The notes: generated by a model from the letters alone, not told the origin. A stretch of 64,000 nt of DNA from Plasmopara viticola (GCA_001695595.3 MBPM02000171.1:21237-85236), one strand, 5' to 3'; positions 26,001 through 39,055 are shown, counted from the first letter of the stretch. Program-made: numbers and translations.

Positions 26001-27189
26001 CTTTACCTCTCTTTAATACACTATCAGCGCCAAAAGTTTCAGAACAATTAACGGAAGAAGAAGACGGAGATCATGCTTCAAATTGGGAACCTGCTCCTCT
26101 TGTACGACCATCCTTCGCAAACGGTGGAAATTTACGAGCGCGCGTCCGTCAAATGTCGCTTTGTTTTCGGCGTGACGCACCGCCGACAACCATGAGCGAC
26201 CACTACGTTGTATGCGGGATTCCCAGCAATTACGAGGACTTTCTCGCTAACCTCAGCGATTTGAACGAAGAAATCACTGGTGTGATTTTCATTACACAGC
26301 GGACGTTGCTAGAGAAGGACTTTAGAGCGCACCAGCTTCATGAGCGCTTGTACTTCGTGCATGGATCACCGCTTAGTATGCACATCTTTCACACAGCTCG
26401 AATGCTGCACGCGCGAAGTATTTTGATCATGTCATATTGCGGAATGGAGAACAACAGCAGCATGGATGTGGAAAATGACCACGAAAATGCGGATGAGAAC
26501 ATGGCAGACGTCGACGCCATCACGACGCACCGATTTATCAGTGAGGCGCTGCAGAACGAGGCGTCGAGATTGCTACTCAATCGCACGGATGAATCGAGAC
26601 CAACGCCTTTTATCGTCGCTGAAATGATCCGTCCTAGTAACGTCAAGTTTCTCATTGACCGAAATGGGTCTTTGTTCGACGCAAAGGCAGCAGCGAACGA
26701 GCCACGCCAACGTGAGTTGTTAAAGGACGTCAAACTTTTAGACAGCTCGTTCCTTAGCCCACTATACGCGTCTGGTCACATTTACTTTTCAAATGTGATG
26801 GATGCTCTCATGGGGTCATGTGCAAACCAACAACTCATGATTGAAATGGTGACACAACTTGTGATCAGTGGAAACATGAGTATGAAGATGCCAAACCGGG
26901 TACAGAGATCACGGCATCGTTTATCCCAGATCCCCGCTCCAGAAAGGTATCATTTCCGCCCATATGCGCTGCTTGTAGAAGGGTTGCTCCAGAATGAGGT
27001 GAATGCAGTTTAACTTGCTCACTTGCCTGATTTCTTGTTTCACTCACTGATTGCTATTACATCTAGGATATCATGACGTTGGGAATTTATCGAAGTGCCA
27101 GCACCTCATTTTCTCCACAGCATGTACTTACAAATCCACCAGGTGATGAGCTTGTCTCCCCGCAAGACTTGCTTTTCGTTATAAAATGA
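23099..27189 (+). CDS. BK/Slo-like potassium channel with two RCK domains
   Basis: Nine exons: 23099-23292, 23347-23469, 23532-23808, 23878-23993, 24054-24174, 24240-24621, 24725-24908, 24976-26998, 27067-27189; phases agree throughout and give 1180 residues. Hydrophobic segments S1-S3 are followed by an arginine-rich S4-like segment (FRLLMMLRIMRLLQFYRLLR, about 157-176), the pore with selectivity filter TVGFGD (about 234-239) and S6. A cytoplasmic RCK1 (about 280-560; HVLLCGEVENGALLFFL, FVMVKKHSGTLDQNDTAANL, GATAVICLEQLK) is linked by a Ser/Thr-rich stretch of roughly 270 residues to RCK2 (from about 870, HYVVCGIPSNYEDFL, PFIVAEMI). The C-terminus has the typical TLGIYR and NPP...DLLFVIK. 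Plasma- or endomembrane K+ efflux gated by ligands such as Ca2+ is expected by family. The stop is 104 bp from the convergent WRAP73 stop. Confidence 0.87.
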
Positions 27190-27293
27190 ACACGATTCGT
27201 GAGTGGAATTGGCCTTTTCAATATCGCCACCAAATAAGGATGGCTGTACAGTGAAATTAGAAGAAAATGGCATCGGCAATTTCCACGGCATGG

Positions 27294-29022
27294 CTAAAGC
27301 GTTATAAAGCAACACTCCTGACGATCTACAGCAACTAAAGCGTCACCAGACGGTGCCCATTGAATACCTAGTGCTTGAAATGAATCTTCCATTGATTAAA
27401 AGTGGCAATGAGCTTCCAAAGTCAGTAACACACATTTGTTGCAATAACGACGTACCCGATGGTATGTCGGCCCAAGAAACGCCTTCGATAGTCCAAAGAT
27501 AAACACGACTCTTTCCAGATGTAATGGCAAGACGCGTACGGACGGGATCCCATCGCAAGCTACGGATTGACTGGAGCAGCGATACAACTGAGTGCAACTG
27601 TAGAGTCTCTGTGCGCCAAATCCACACATTGTATGGCATTTGGTCGCACTTGGTCGCAAGAAATGCAGAGTCGGCGCTCCAAACAACTCGACTTATACCC
27701 ATTTTGGGATGTTTTGATCTGCGAACCATGGCATCGTGTAGCGTTAGTATGTCGACGCCAGCGTAGTCAATATCTTTAAGCGTACGTACAACGTATTAGA
27801 ATCTATTGTACGAACAGAGAATGGTGGCTCCCGGGTCACAAAGCAAATGTCACGAGATTTGCTGCTGCCGGCAGCCTCAGCGGCCGCGGATGCAGCCCGC
27901 AGCGAGTTTGATGGCAATGACGAATTCCGTTGTGGCACCGCAACGCGCTTTCCTTGCGGCCGATCCATGACTTTAACATCCACGAAAGTCTCTTCGTACT
28001 CGATCTGCGTGGCAAGCAAATCAGTGACACTTGTTATTTAAACTAGCTCCATCCTTACCGCTGCCTGGTTCGCATGAGATCTCGTGACGGCAATACTTTC
28101 GTGATCAAAGTCCGCAACGGGCTTCCAGTTAACATGACTCAGTACTCGCAGGTGATTATCGAAACTTCCAAGCGCAAGGAATTGGCCTGACGCCGACCAC
28201 GCCATGCTCTTCAACCCCAAAGCATTTTCATAAGCCTACAAGGCCGATAAATGTAGTTCAATACGAATCTTTCATGAGGCAAGTTAATTTGCGGCTCTAC
28301 TGGTACCTGGTACTTGGCTAACAGCGATCCATCGGGCGAATAGATTAAAAGTCTGAACTCTAAGTCGGAATCTCGCACAGCGATTGTTCTGCAATAAATA
28401 CTCAAAGTCAACACATTCCTTTGCTTTCACCTTGATGAACGTACGCATCATCGGATGACCAGGCAATATCGATGCAGTCGTAGCTTTCTGTGGCGAAATG
28501 AACTGTGAGCTCCCAGCACTCACAGCTGTAAATGCCTATAAAATCCTTGCAGTCATGACGCTCTACTATTGCTAGAAACAATCCATTTCTTGAGAAGCTG
28601 ATGCCGTCGACCGCCAATTTCGGATTGCGGATAGAGCAGCGGGCTGTCGGATCTTCAAGGGACCATACAGTCGCATGAAGTTGAAAGTCGGACACCGTCA
28701 CAACATGGCGCGCGTCAGGAGTCCATTCCACGTGGACTAGTCCAGCGACACCTTCCGAAATCTTGCAAGTCCAGGATGTGTCGTGCACGGACCAGAGTTG
28801 CACCACAGCCCGCTTGAATGAACCCGTCAACACGAGATGCGAGTCTTGGGACCATGCGAGCGTCTGTATCTCCTCCATTGTCGAGTAGCGTTGCACGATT
28901 TGCAATGAGCGAGCATCGCGAATGATCAAAGCGGTGCCGCTCGCAATCGCCAAGTACAGGCTGCACGGAGACCAGCGCACTAGCCCGTGCGACACACGCA
29001 TGGCCGATGACACATTTACCAT
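27294..29022 (-). CDS. WRAP73: WRAP73 (WDR8) WD-repeat protein
   Basis: Six exons: 29022-28445, 28388-28307, 28235-28059, 28004-27790, 27718-27456 and 27385-27294, total 468 residues, similar to the usual 460. Several blocks line up with WRAP73: LQIVQRYSTMEEIQTLAWS, DEGSAGLV-like SEGVAGLVHVEW, FHL-like DFQLHATVWSLE, ERHDCKDFIGIY, LGLKSMAWSASGQFLALGS, HPKMGISRVVW, and WDP...RLAI. The intron before exon 5 contains a perfect TACTAAC branch point. WRAP73 works with SSX2IP at centrosomes/spindle poles and in ciliogenesis; a basal-body role in flagellate zoospores is inferred. Start chosen at ATG 29022, which aligns with the family start. The last acceptor (GGAAG) is weak, but the exon it opens clearly matches the family C-terminus. 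Confidence 0.85.
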
Positions 29023-29108
29023 TGTGGCAACGTGGAAATGACCGATGTAGTCCACACAGGAGGTAATTTGTACGTTGAATCGACCCAATCTTCAATTTAC
29101 AGTAGGAA
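29023..29108. promoter_or_regulatory. Shared intergenic promoter, WRAP73 / Myb-like gene
   Basis: Only 86 bp separate the two divergent start codons, so both 5' leaders and core promoters must lie here or overlap the genes. I see no confident initiator sequence. Confidence 0.5.
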
Positions 29109-29906
29109 ATGGGTCATGGGAAAAAGTGGAAGGAGATTGAGGACAAAGCTTTAGCTTCTGCGTACGCAGAGCTCACGTGTGCAGGAATTAAGAGTGGCGT
29201 GACTTTTTGGAAGGCAGTACGTGATCGAATTCAGGGAGTGAGGAGTGCGCGATCACAGCAAAACCGGTGGACCCTCATCGCGCAAGACATCAAGATCTTC
29301 ATTGATTGTTTAGATAACGGAGCTGGCGGTGAGGAAGTAGGCAATGAAGCTCTAGAAAAAGCAAAGTGTAAGTTTAGGGTGCAAGAGGGTCGAGACTTTG
29401 AGTTTGTTGACTGTTGGAGGCTCGTGAGAAATTGCCCAAAGTTCAGCCCAGTCAAAGCGGTACCAACGTGCGAGACACCGGCTCTCAGCGGGCCTCTTCC
29501 TGCTGCTACTGAGACTAAGTCTCGTGTCTTCGCTGCGACTAGATCATTTCCTGAATCAAATAGAGCACCTAAAGCCACGACTGAGCTTCCTCATATTCTT
29601 ACTACAACATCGTCCGCTGCCGCAACTGGTCATGATAAGAATACAGAGATGAGAAATGCGAGCAAAACAATAGCATTGCCGAAGCTTGAACCGACATTTG
29701 TGCACCATCAGCTAACGAGTGAAATGCGTCGAAAAAATGATTTGCAAGAGGACGAATTGGCCATGAAGTTATTTGGTGAGCCACGCGAGTCAAAGGAGGC
29801 GCAGAGTTTTTTTAATTTGCTAAAGCGAAAGAAATTACTGCAGTTAGAACAAGATGTTTATGAACTAGAACAAGCTCAGCAGCGACGACGACAGCGCAGA
29901 AGCTAA
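29109..29906 (+). CDS. Myb/SANT-like (trihelix/NAM-associated type) protein
   Basis: Single-exon gene, 265 residues. The N-terminus (about 5-70) reads KWKEIEDKALASAYAEL...FWKAVRDRI...NRWTLIAQDIKIFIDCL, the tryptophan spacing of Myb/SANT-like DNA-binding domains found in plant trihelix or NAM-associated proteins and in many transposon-derived nuclear proteins. The centre is Ser/Thr/Ala/Pro-rich and unstructured. The C-terminus (KLFGEP...FFNLLKRKKLLQLEQDVYELEQAQQ) is a basic helix typical of that group. A nuclear DNA-binding role is likely; targets are unknown. It could be a domesticated or captured transposon gene, since such proteins expand in oomycetes. Confidence 0.65.
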   Translation: MGHGKKWKEIEDKALASAYAELTCAGIKSGVTFWKAVRDRIQGVRSARSQQNRWTLIAQDIKIFIDCLDNGAGGEEVGNEALEKAKCKFRVQEGRDFEFVDCWRLVRNCPKFSPVKAVPTCETPALSGPLPAATETKSRVFAATRSFPESNRAPKATTELPHILTTTSSAAATGHDKNTEMRNASKTIALPKLEPTFVHHQLTSEMRRKNDLQEDELAMKLFGEPRESKEAQSFFNLLKRKKLLQLEQDVYELEQAQQRRRQRRS

Positions 29907-31844
29907 CAGAAGGCAACGGCAAAGTGGAATTGAGTGGAAAAAATGCGATTTGGTGGGCTACTTGCCCATTTTAATCCCCTAGTCAAAGTAGTCACATTTA
30001 ATAGAATAGGCTTTTACAAGACGCTTCTATAACAAGGGTACAATTTTTGATGTATCAGTCATCGAAGCGTCGCAATGAGCCGAAAAGCGATGACCAAGAC
30101 AACGTAGTCGAAGTCAGTGATAAGGAGCAGATTATTTCGTAGACCGTAAATTCCTTCTGGTTATCTTACTGATCGCTAAAGTCGGTAATTTCAGTCCATT
30201 ACTTGCATAGCTCTCAAATCGCACCATGCTGTTCCCGGCTTTTAGAAGTCTGGTTAATAGGCTATCTACTCTAAACGCTCATTATACATTTGCTTGCTTT
30301 TACTGCAAAGCCGTAAATGCAGCAAATTACAGTAACACATTATGTAATGTTGAGGTCAAAGTCCATATGACCAGGAGAAGTACGAAATATATTTTGCAGA
30401 CGCCCCACACAAGTGCAAGACATTAATTAAAGGGTAGCCATCTCATTATCTGAATTACCTACCTTCTTCAACTACAAAGCGGAGGACATTTCGCTGGTGT
30501 TGTTAACGACTCGTAATACTTGATGATAAAAATCATACATTGCCATTCAGTGGTGTTTTATTGATTGTTTTCAGCGTGCAGCACCAACAAGCTATCTTTC
30601 TTGCTACGCTGCGTGATCTGATATTTATAGAAGAGTGGAGATTAAAAGCCCTTTCTCTTGCATCTACCGATACATTTATCTACGGTTTAAGCGGTGCAAT
30701 GTTATGATAAGTTCCCGAACGTTGTACTGTGTCCACCGTGTCGTAGCACTCGTGACGTATTTACACTTTAGAAGGCAGGTAAGATCACCCAGTCATAAAG
30801 GTAGTAGGATACTATAGATTGCAAATTAAAGACCGGTTTATCCGGTAGAGTATATATTTTTGATCTCTACCTTTAATTCCTAAAAAACTATGAGAGACTT
30901 TAAGAAAACAAAAAGAGTACCGACACAATTAGTCCCAAATATTAAAACCCTAGTTTTTGACAGTGTTATTTTAAAGATATTAGGAGAGGTTTAAGATATA
31001 GAGCTGGCGAGCTTCACCTACGCCCTGGATGGCGACGTCTGTGGTTGATCCTTCGATGCCGAGAAAGCTTTGATAATCATCTCGTTGGCTACCACAAAAT
31101 AAGCGTCTAATTTCTCCCCTTCGACAGGACAATTATGTATAAGAAGCTTCGATAAATGATAAGGTGACTAAGGGACTAAATTGTTAATGCCGCTGGTTTA
31201 GGGCCGTGCAAATTTTCGATAAAGGGTCTTAACACAATTTGTCGTCCTTTCAACTCACTCTTTTAAGAGCAGGTCAGATGAGAAGCTCGGTATCAGCTGG
31301 CCGATAAAGATTATGGCTTCGTTTAGCACGCTCGTTTTCATTCTCCAGACAAGGGCTTTCAGAGGGCATCCATTCAATGATATTACGTTTCTCATTTAAT
31401 TTTGAAAGAGCCTTGATTAAGAGCGTTTGAACGTCAGTTCCAACGGTACTTTACAAAAAGTGATGGAAATCGTCGAGCTCAACAAAATGTGTAAGTGAAA
31501 CAAAAAATACCATGTGTCAGCACCTTATCAGCACGGTACATTTCCAATGTGTTCACTTATTAGGTAAAGTCCTTGTTGGCAAACGGTTGACGATGGAGAG
31601 TTAAGCTATATATAATTGTTTTAAGTACCACCGGCTTGCAATGTCATGTCTCGAATGATGGTAATGGATTAAACTTCGATCGAGCACAGTACACAGTTCA
31701 GAATCAGAATAAATTGCTAGTTGCCTACCGTTTTTAATTATATGGGCAAGGCGATTTGGCTTGCGGGCTTGTACCTAATTTAACTTAAAGAAAGATCCGA
31801 AATTGCCAACGCACTATCACTTTCCATAATCAATAGTCGAATTC
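29907..31844. other. Intergenic stretch without recognised genes
   Basis: About 1.9 kb between the Myb-like and LEA-B stop codons. Only short open frames (66 codons or fewer) occur. No repeats, tRNA or transposon ends are evident by eye. Confidence 0.5.
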
Positions 31845-33191
31845 CTAATCCATCGCACGATTGGCTTTGCTTTTGATCGAATCCGTTGCTTTCCCAGCAT
31901 TATCCTCGACCGTTTTTTTTGTGTCTCCCATCTTTTCTTTGGTCTTATTAGTTGCTTCACCAGCCGCGTCCTTTGTCTGCTGTGCCTTGTCTTTCGCGAA
32001 GTCGGTCACTTCACCAGCTCTTTGTCGAGCGGCTCCAGTCTTCTCTTTTGCCATCTCCGCCGCTTGGCCAGCTTTGTTTTTTGCCAATTCTGACACGTCA
32101 CTAGCCTTGTCTCGTGCCTCTCCAGTTTTCTCTTTCGCCATTTCCGCAGCCTGGCCAGCCCTGTCCTTTGTCATTTCCGTCGCGTCACCAGCCTTGTCCT
32201 TCAATTGATCGGCTTTTTCTGTTGCCGCGTCCTTTAATTCCCCAGCCTTCTCTTCGGTCTTCTCCGTAGCCATGCCAATCGCCTCCTTGCCCTTCTCGGC
32301 TGCGCTAGTAAAGGTCTGCTGTACCTCATTTTTCTTGGCAACGGCTGCTCCTATAACAGTTGAACCCTTCGCCTCAACGCTTTGGGCTGTTTCTGAATTC
32401 TGAGCCGCCAGCTTAGCGTTCTGTAGCGTCTCGGAAATATAGTTCACACTTTCAGTCACGATGTCCACAGTCGTTGCAGTTAATTTACAGCCAAGGCCAC
32501 CCGTAATGGTCGAGTCAACTTTGACTGCCGCAGCCGTCACACCCAAGCGGGCGTCCAAATCGCGAACCTTTTGGACGACTCCTTCCGCCACGCTGCTCAC
32601 TCCCAGCTTCTCGTCGCCAAACTCGGCGGCACGTACTGCCTCACCCACAACCACTTGGGCACCATAAGTAGCTTGGCCAGCCATATTGCCAATAGCGTCG
32701 CGCAACCTCGTCAATTGATCATTCGCCGTCTCCACAGCGTCAGTGGCATGTTGACGACCACTATTGACAAAGTGTTGCAACGATTCTAGCCCATGCTGGC
32801 CACGCGAGCCTCCATACTTATCGTCGTAAGCAATCGCTTCCTTTTGCAGAGTGTCTAGAGAATCACGAATGGCGTGCATCCCATCCAACGCCACTGGAAC
32901 TGATCGCTCGGACAAATCCTGACCCTGGGTCTTCAACTTCTGCGTGGCTGAACGCGAAGCGTCGAGCGCCGACTTCAGATACTCGCCAGCTGGCTCAAAG
33001 CCTTTGTGATTATTCCCATATTCCTCAACACGCTTAGTTAACTGGAAGCGTTACATTCAATTAGCAAACCTTTCATCACGATTGTATATCTGTTGATAAA
33101 AACGCACCTCCGTCAGATAGGAATCAGCTTTCTGCGTCGTGAAATGGATTTGCTCTCTGGCACGATCAATGTCTTGCTGATGGGCGCTCAT
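31845..33191 (-). CDS. LEA-like protein B with LEA group-3 repeats
   Basis: Exons 33191-33108 and 33041-31845 (66-bp GT-AG intron, phase 0) encode 426 residues. The first ATG of the frame is at 33191; the open frame further upstream has no ATG. The N-terminal 220 or so residues resemble LEA-like A, including DLDARLGVTAAAVKVDSTIT. The last 155 residues (about 268-423) are 11-residue LEA group-3 type repeats such as TEKADQLKDKAGDATEMTKD and AGQAAEMAKEKTG, with a near-duplicate block repeating at a 29-residue period (about 321-347 and 350-376). Such repeats fold into amphipathic helices on drying and protect membranes and proteins. No targeting signal is visible. Function by homology only. Confidence 0.82.
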
Positions 33192-35149
33192 ATTGCTCGG
33201 TGTGTTCTTAAGTGTTGCTTGTGGCTGAAGCGGTAAATCGCACAATGAAAATGATTTAGATGCAGACGACCAAGCGCACCGTTAAGTTTGACCACGATTT
33301 TTAACAAGCACCTTGTCCCAAGAAGTGATGGGTGGGTCCGATTGACGAATAGATGATGACAACGGCCACTTTCCCTGCGAACGGGTGCGGAGGATAACTA
33401 TAAAGTCAGATAGAGGCTTTTGCTTTGAAAGAGAACTCTACATTGCAAGTTGAAGCCATTAAAATGTCGAAACCGAAAAAGTCTTTTCGACTGCTAGACT
33501 CAGTGGATTCGTCTAGATAGTCGAGCGTCCAAAGTATCTACTTGACGGCAAGGATCAAGGAGTGCTTACGACTACTTACTACCTACAACAGTGTCGTCTT
33601 ATGGTGATTGCTTTGCAGCCTCAGGATCGCGACTTTAGACTTGCGTTCGTAGAGCTTTCATTCATGCTCTAGGAAAAGGTGGGAGAAGCCGGACCAATCT
33701 TTAGCCGGTGATTAATTAATTTCAATCTGGCCGTTAGAAATGGAAAAGAAACGTGATTCCGTTTCGTACGTCTGCGTTTTGTTGATTGAAGAGAGCAATT
33801 CATCATTTTTGCTAGCAAACGCGACAATTTGATGTAGTTGGAAAATGGTTTTTAGGTCACACAGTTGACGTCGTACTACGGGTCGTTCTTTGTTCTACTG
33901 TATTTGCTTGCATATACAAATTGGCGGCTCGATGCTGACACAAATGGGAAAACCAAGATCACCGCGACCAAGAAAAGAAATTATATAAAAGTCACCGCTC
34001 GAGTGGACGTCATGTTCGTTGATCAAGCCGATAAATCGGTTGATCAGCTTGACGGCCACCGTAAACGCGTTGGATTTGGCTGTGCATACTTTGGACAGGA
34101 AAGTGGAGGATGTCGCACTGACATTCATCGTGAGCGCACAAGTCGCGACGGCAATTTACGAAGCTTCCGCGCGCATTTGTATGTCTAGTTAACCTTATAG
34201 TGGCCGCCAAGTTCGCTTACGACGCCTTTTTTGTTTACTGAACATTGTGTGCTTTTAAGAGCACACACAGCAACTGAACAAGGGGCGATCTAAATTACGT
34301 GAAGATAAGCATTATCAAAACATAACTGCATCAGAATGGACGACTGATATATATGTCCTTGCCCTGCTTAATGATAAGAGACTTGCGCTTTTCTAGCCAC
34401 GACATGTCAAGGGTGTAGGCATGCTTGTCATGTCAATGATAGAAAAGCTCGTGTTCTCAAAAAGCTTAAGCTTCACACCCAGGTCGATTTTGACCGTGCG
34501 ATAATTGAATCATCCCAATACCCAGTGCTCTCTATTAAAGTATCCAGTCAGTCTATTTCAGTTGATCGCAATCATTTGATGGCGTGCACGACGCCATCAA
34601 CGGTTGACATAACGGGCCTAAGTCAACCAAGGCTTGAAAAGAATTTCCGTACCATTCTCATGTGCGTGTACAGTCAACAGCCCATTGCTACTAGTTTATC
34701 ATTCAAAAAGCTGTCAAGCTTTCAGAGGCGAAAGTTTATCATGATGCGTATCAGCTACACATTTACTATGAAAACTTAGAGCTACCCTAGAAGGACATCC
34801 TTGCCTTTTAAGTGGCCAGCGTTTCTCTGGATCTTAAATATACCAGTGACGTTTAAAGTCCTTGGATGTTGCTTTGATCGAGCAATACTTATGCTTGTTG
34901 GCACAATATTCGAGTCAGCTGGCGTACATAAACCAATACTCTAGATAAAGAGCGGTAGTTTCTTATTTAATGATCGAACACCTTTAACTATGCGTCTAAA
35001 AAGCCATCTTCCTGCTTGTCTTAAAAAAATCTTGGACGGATGCAATCGCACTCTTTGCCATGTTAATTGCATTTGGCCGACTCTGTGCGAGGTCAGGTAA
35101 TTGTAACCACAAGTACAATGAGCTCACATTCAAGGTCAGAGATTAGAAA

Positions 35150-35365
35150 GTTTTCAATACAAAAGGCTTCTGAGCGCGTGTAAGTAGATGTGTGAGCATA
35201 GTATGTGGCGGCAGAAATGTATGGTTTAGCAAAGCGTATTGGTTTGTGAGTATCGTGAGAGACATTTATAACTTGCTTGGTGATTGTAGCATAGTTTTTT
35301 CTGTCAGTATTGTAGTAAAAAAAATTCGCCTGTCAAGTCTGACCCGGTCCCACTAATCTGGGTTT
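35150..35365 (+). repeat. tRNA-Asp-derived repeat, degraded copy 1
   Basis: Shares with the 63.3-63.6 kb unit the order: GTGGCGGCAGAAAT, GAGTATCGTGAGAG, TGATTGTAGCATA, then a decayed tRNA-like core with GCCTGTCA and a CCGGTCCC segment. Heavily diverged. Confidence 0.5.
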
Positions 35366-37173
35366 TCTTCGTCTTAATTTAGTGAATCTCTAGGATATTA
35401 AGCTAAGTGGGTATAAAGCATCATCTAGATGTGCGAATCGCATTATAAAGTGCTAACCTAATTATTAATAGCTTGTAAACCCACGATTGCATGCCTCAGC
35501 ACATATTTCACGGCCCATTCTCTTTTTCTGACTGAATAATCTACCACTGAGGGTCCCAAAATAAGCTATCGTGTTCATAAAGTACTGTGTACATTCACAC
35601 TGTTCTAAGACATCCTTGGAGCTGGACTTTCATAGAGGAAGGTTTTGATAAAATTGTTCATTCGCTAGTTTTATGCTGCTCTCAAGAACATTTAACAACG
35701 CTCTTCCATAAACTTCACATTGTCAAGACCAGGCGTGAATGGAACTTTAATCAGGATTATCAATCATAGCACTTGGGGTAGGGGGCAACCGGGAAATCAA
35801 GGACAATCTTGATCGAAAGATCTTCAGCACAATTTGCACGCCTTTTTTTTGCAAGGTGCTGTGTGACCCCGTAACACTATGCTAGATAGTAATTACTAGA
35901 TCTTTAACTTTGTGCACTACACTAAACTCTGCAATTTTCGCAGGGAATTTCCATGGCGGTAAACTCTAAAATACCATAGTATGTCAACTGCTTGTCGTGC
36001 ATTAAAACCCACTTTATATTCGGAATTTTTGAAAAAGAATCTCTTCTTAAGGCAAATGGTCGCTTTACCTAGCGGACTCACCAGCTAAGACTTGGATCAC
36101 ATCCAATAATAGTTAGATGAATAATCTAGATGTTAGTACGAAGTGTCAATTTGTCATCACAATGAACAAAAAGGCAGCGAAATTATCTAACGATAAACAA
36201 AGAAGGCTACTAGGTGCCGCTACACCTTACATATCCATAAAAAGAAAACTTAGGCATGCGTACGCCCCAGAAAGACATCGAAGCTATTGAAGATACTAAT
36301 ATTTTTGCGTAAATTGATGTGACGACGTCTTTGAAGCCTTCCTTGGCGGGTATCCAATTCTGATGGCGGGATTGCTTTCTGAAAGCGCTACAGACAAGAT
36401 GGTAACATCATAGTTAGATGCCATATGCTTTACGGCTCCAGATTCGTCCCTTACAAATATCTGAACATCCAAGGACGCAATTAAGCCACAACTACACATG
36501 TGATCACTCATTGAAAGCGCTAAGATGCATTTTGTGGGAGGCGAAAAGACTGCTTTGCTGTACGTATAACACGCTCCTCTTGTACATACAAAAAAGCAAA
36601 GCCTTTTTCAGACATAACCTCCAGAATATATACAATTCTGCAAAAACCGATGTGCTTGCCAATGCACATTGGCGCAGTCCAGACTATAATTGGACCACAT
36701 GAGCCGGTTTATAAGCTCTATAGACGAACGGATTTGTCAGACTTATAAACGAACAATAGCTTAGAACTAAACGTGAAGATCGACAAGATGAGTGACTAAC
36801 TTTTCGATATATATTGCAACTGCATCGCTTGAAGTGCGCAGACGGTCTGCTCGACTAGACGTTGAATCTTGCAGATCGAGCCCAAATCGCGGCTGCGAAC
36901 GCCAAAAGGTAAATACTTGTTCGTTAAAGAAACAAAATGCTCCAGCTAGCTGCCCTTTCGGCCTAGATTAGTGTTTCACGGTCTCTACAACATCCTGGTG
37001 TTCCCACGTGTGCAAGTGAATCGGGCGTTTGTATAAAGATCTGTGGTAACTGTCAGACAGTCCTTCCTGCGGCTCTTACGCCGACGCATATACAGAAGCC
37101 ACTACTAGTAAGCTCATAAGCCTCAACTTTGTTTTTGCTCATTGGCAACATGGGTGTACTGCTAATAAATTTA

Positions 37174-37240
37174 GCAGGTGCCAAGCGTGTAGGTGGCACA
37201 TATATGGTTTGTATGTGCCACTTACACGCTTGGCACCTGC
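37174..37240. repeat. 29-bp inverted repeat with 9-nt loop (hairpin)
   Basis: The arms 37174-37202 and 37212-37240 are reverse complements over 29 bp with one mismatch (C/T, still a G-U pair if transcribed one way). Core of the arm: GTGCCAAGCGTGTAGGTGGC. The loop is 37203-37211. It is not flanked by any recognised gene and is not an intrinsic terminator of one. Could be a small-RNA precursor or a relic of a palindromic insertion. Confidence 0.85.
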
Positions 37241-39042
37241 TCCAGCCATCATGACTGTGACGCAAACAGAGCTCATTAGCTTGCAAAAATCTATGCCTGT
37301 CTAACCGACCAGTATCACATCACACTGCTTCCAATAGAGTCTAGATTGCACACTTATGGGACACAATTGCAGAGAAACGATTTTGGAGATCGTTTGTTGA
37401 ACAAGGCTTGAGCGGCGAGCGCGGTGAAGTCGGTGAGGGAGGAGGAGTCTTTGTTGCTTTGAGCAAATTGAGAAGTGATATCAAGAGGAGGGCTCTAACG
37501 TATTTCTGCCTTGCTACACCCTTACAGGTGGCTTTCAATCATCTACTGCGAACATTTATAGGCCATCAGTCTCTTTTACTTTACCTGGCTCCTTACACAT
37601 CCTGTTATAGAAGATCTTTAACTTATAATGATTACGAGAAATCCTTCTGGTATGCGCCTATTCGTATGGATAGTACCAATGCATACTCATTTTCGAGATA
37701 TTGTGTTTATATGGCATAGTGACCGTTTCCCGCACATCTGTCGGTGACGACGGTTACATCGCGATAAGTACATTGTCTTTTCAGCAGCCTGACTGACATT
37801 GGCTGTAGGGATCTGAATGCAAGCCTCTCTAGTAGCATTCTTGGTCGTATTAGTATATTCCTGATGACGAGCTCTCGAGTGATTGCTTAATCAGCAATTC
37901 GTGATCTTGATGAAGTGAAGTGTATGTAAAATCCCCCCCTTTTTCTTTAAAAATGAGCAAATAACAGATGAGCGAACGTGACCAAAGGAACCTTTATTGA
38001 ACTCGAGATACTTACCTTTATACGAACGACAAGCGTCATACACACACACAATTTTAAATTCCACACACGATACTCACACGTTATCAAATTGTCTATTTCT
38101 GCCGCCACATCCTTTGATCACCATGCCTCCACAAGCCCTCTATGCAGCTCACCAGCTTGCCAAACTAGTATGCTTATCTGACCGGTACCCGATACGGTCC
38201 ACGCATTAATGCCGCTTGCACTATTATTTTTCGTCATAATCGAGCAATGGGCTCGAGTTGAGGTGCCGTCTCATTGCTGAAGTGCTTATGTAGACAACTA
38301 CAATGCTTTCTCCGCTTTGGATTCGATCTGCGGAATGCGATAAATCAGTTGCGCTTCGAGAAAATAAAGATCACGTCCGGCGCAGATGTGCCCTGTGAGT
38401 GTGCGTACGAACAATACGGCAAGCATATAGATGTGCAGTGGAAAAGTGTGCTTTTTCTGGGCGGATATTAGCTATAATATCTGATCAATCAATTTTGCTA
38501 CAAATGTGACATGACTTTGTTGGCACTGCCCGCTATGCATAAATTGAATACCGTATGAATAGCAGCTCGCAAACTAGGCCTCGCTAATGTGCCACATACC
38601 CTACCTATCACCCTAAAAAGTATTTGGCGTAATTTTAAGCATAGCAAAGTACCTTCAGCTGTATAGCACAAGTCATATCCTTCGCGGTTGCTGAGCAAAC
38701 CCTGGCCAATCGAGCACTAACGATTACATGCGTGGAGCCTGAGACAACTGCATATTTTTTGCTTGGGTAAGGTGTATTTCAAGAGAAAAAAAATCTACAA
38801 TTTAATTGACACGGCTCCCTGAAAATATTCATGTGTTAGACGGGTGGTCCACCTTTTTTATGAGCGCAAATCGATATTTATCTTGTAGGTAGTGCGAATA
38901 ATGATTGGGTTACGAATTAGTGGGAGCTGAACGGCAGTCTAAAATTTGGGATGAACACTTAACGGCAAAGTTTCATTTTTTTCTCGCAAAACCGTTTTTC
39001 CAGGCACGAGAAACTCTAGATGGAGGCAAGCATCATCCGATC

Positions 39043-39055
39043 TCATTTTCGATTT
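39043..39055 (+). promoter_or_regulatory. Oomycete initiator-like element of LEA-like C
   Basis: TCATTTTCGATTT fits the oomycete initiator consensus (TCATTYYNCAWTTT) at nearly all positions and lies about 42-54 bp upstream of the ATG at 39097, the normal distance. Match judged by eye. Confidence 0.45.

Noticed and set aside
33865..34188. 107-codon frame with a hydrophobic start resembling a signal peptide (possible secreted effector)
   Set aside because: The frame begins at TTG after a stop and has no ATG before the hydrophobic segment; no RXLR or LFLAK motif.
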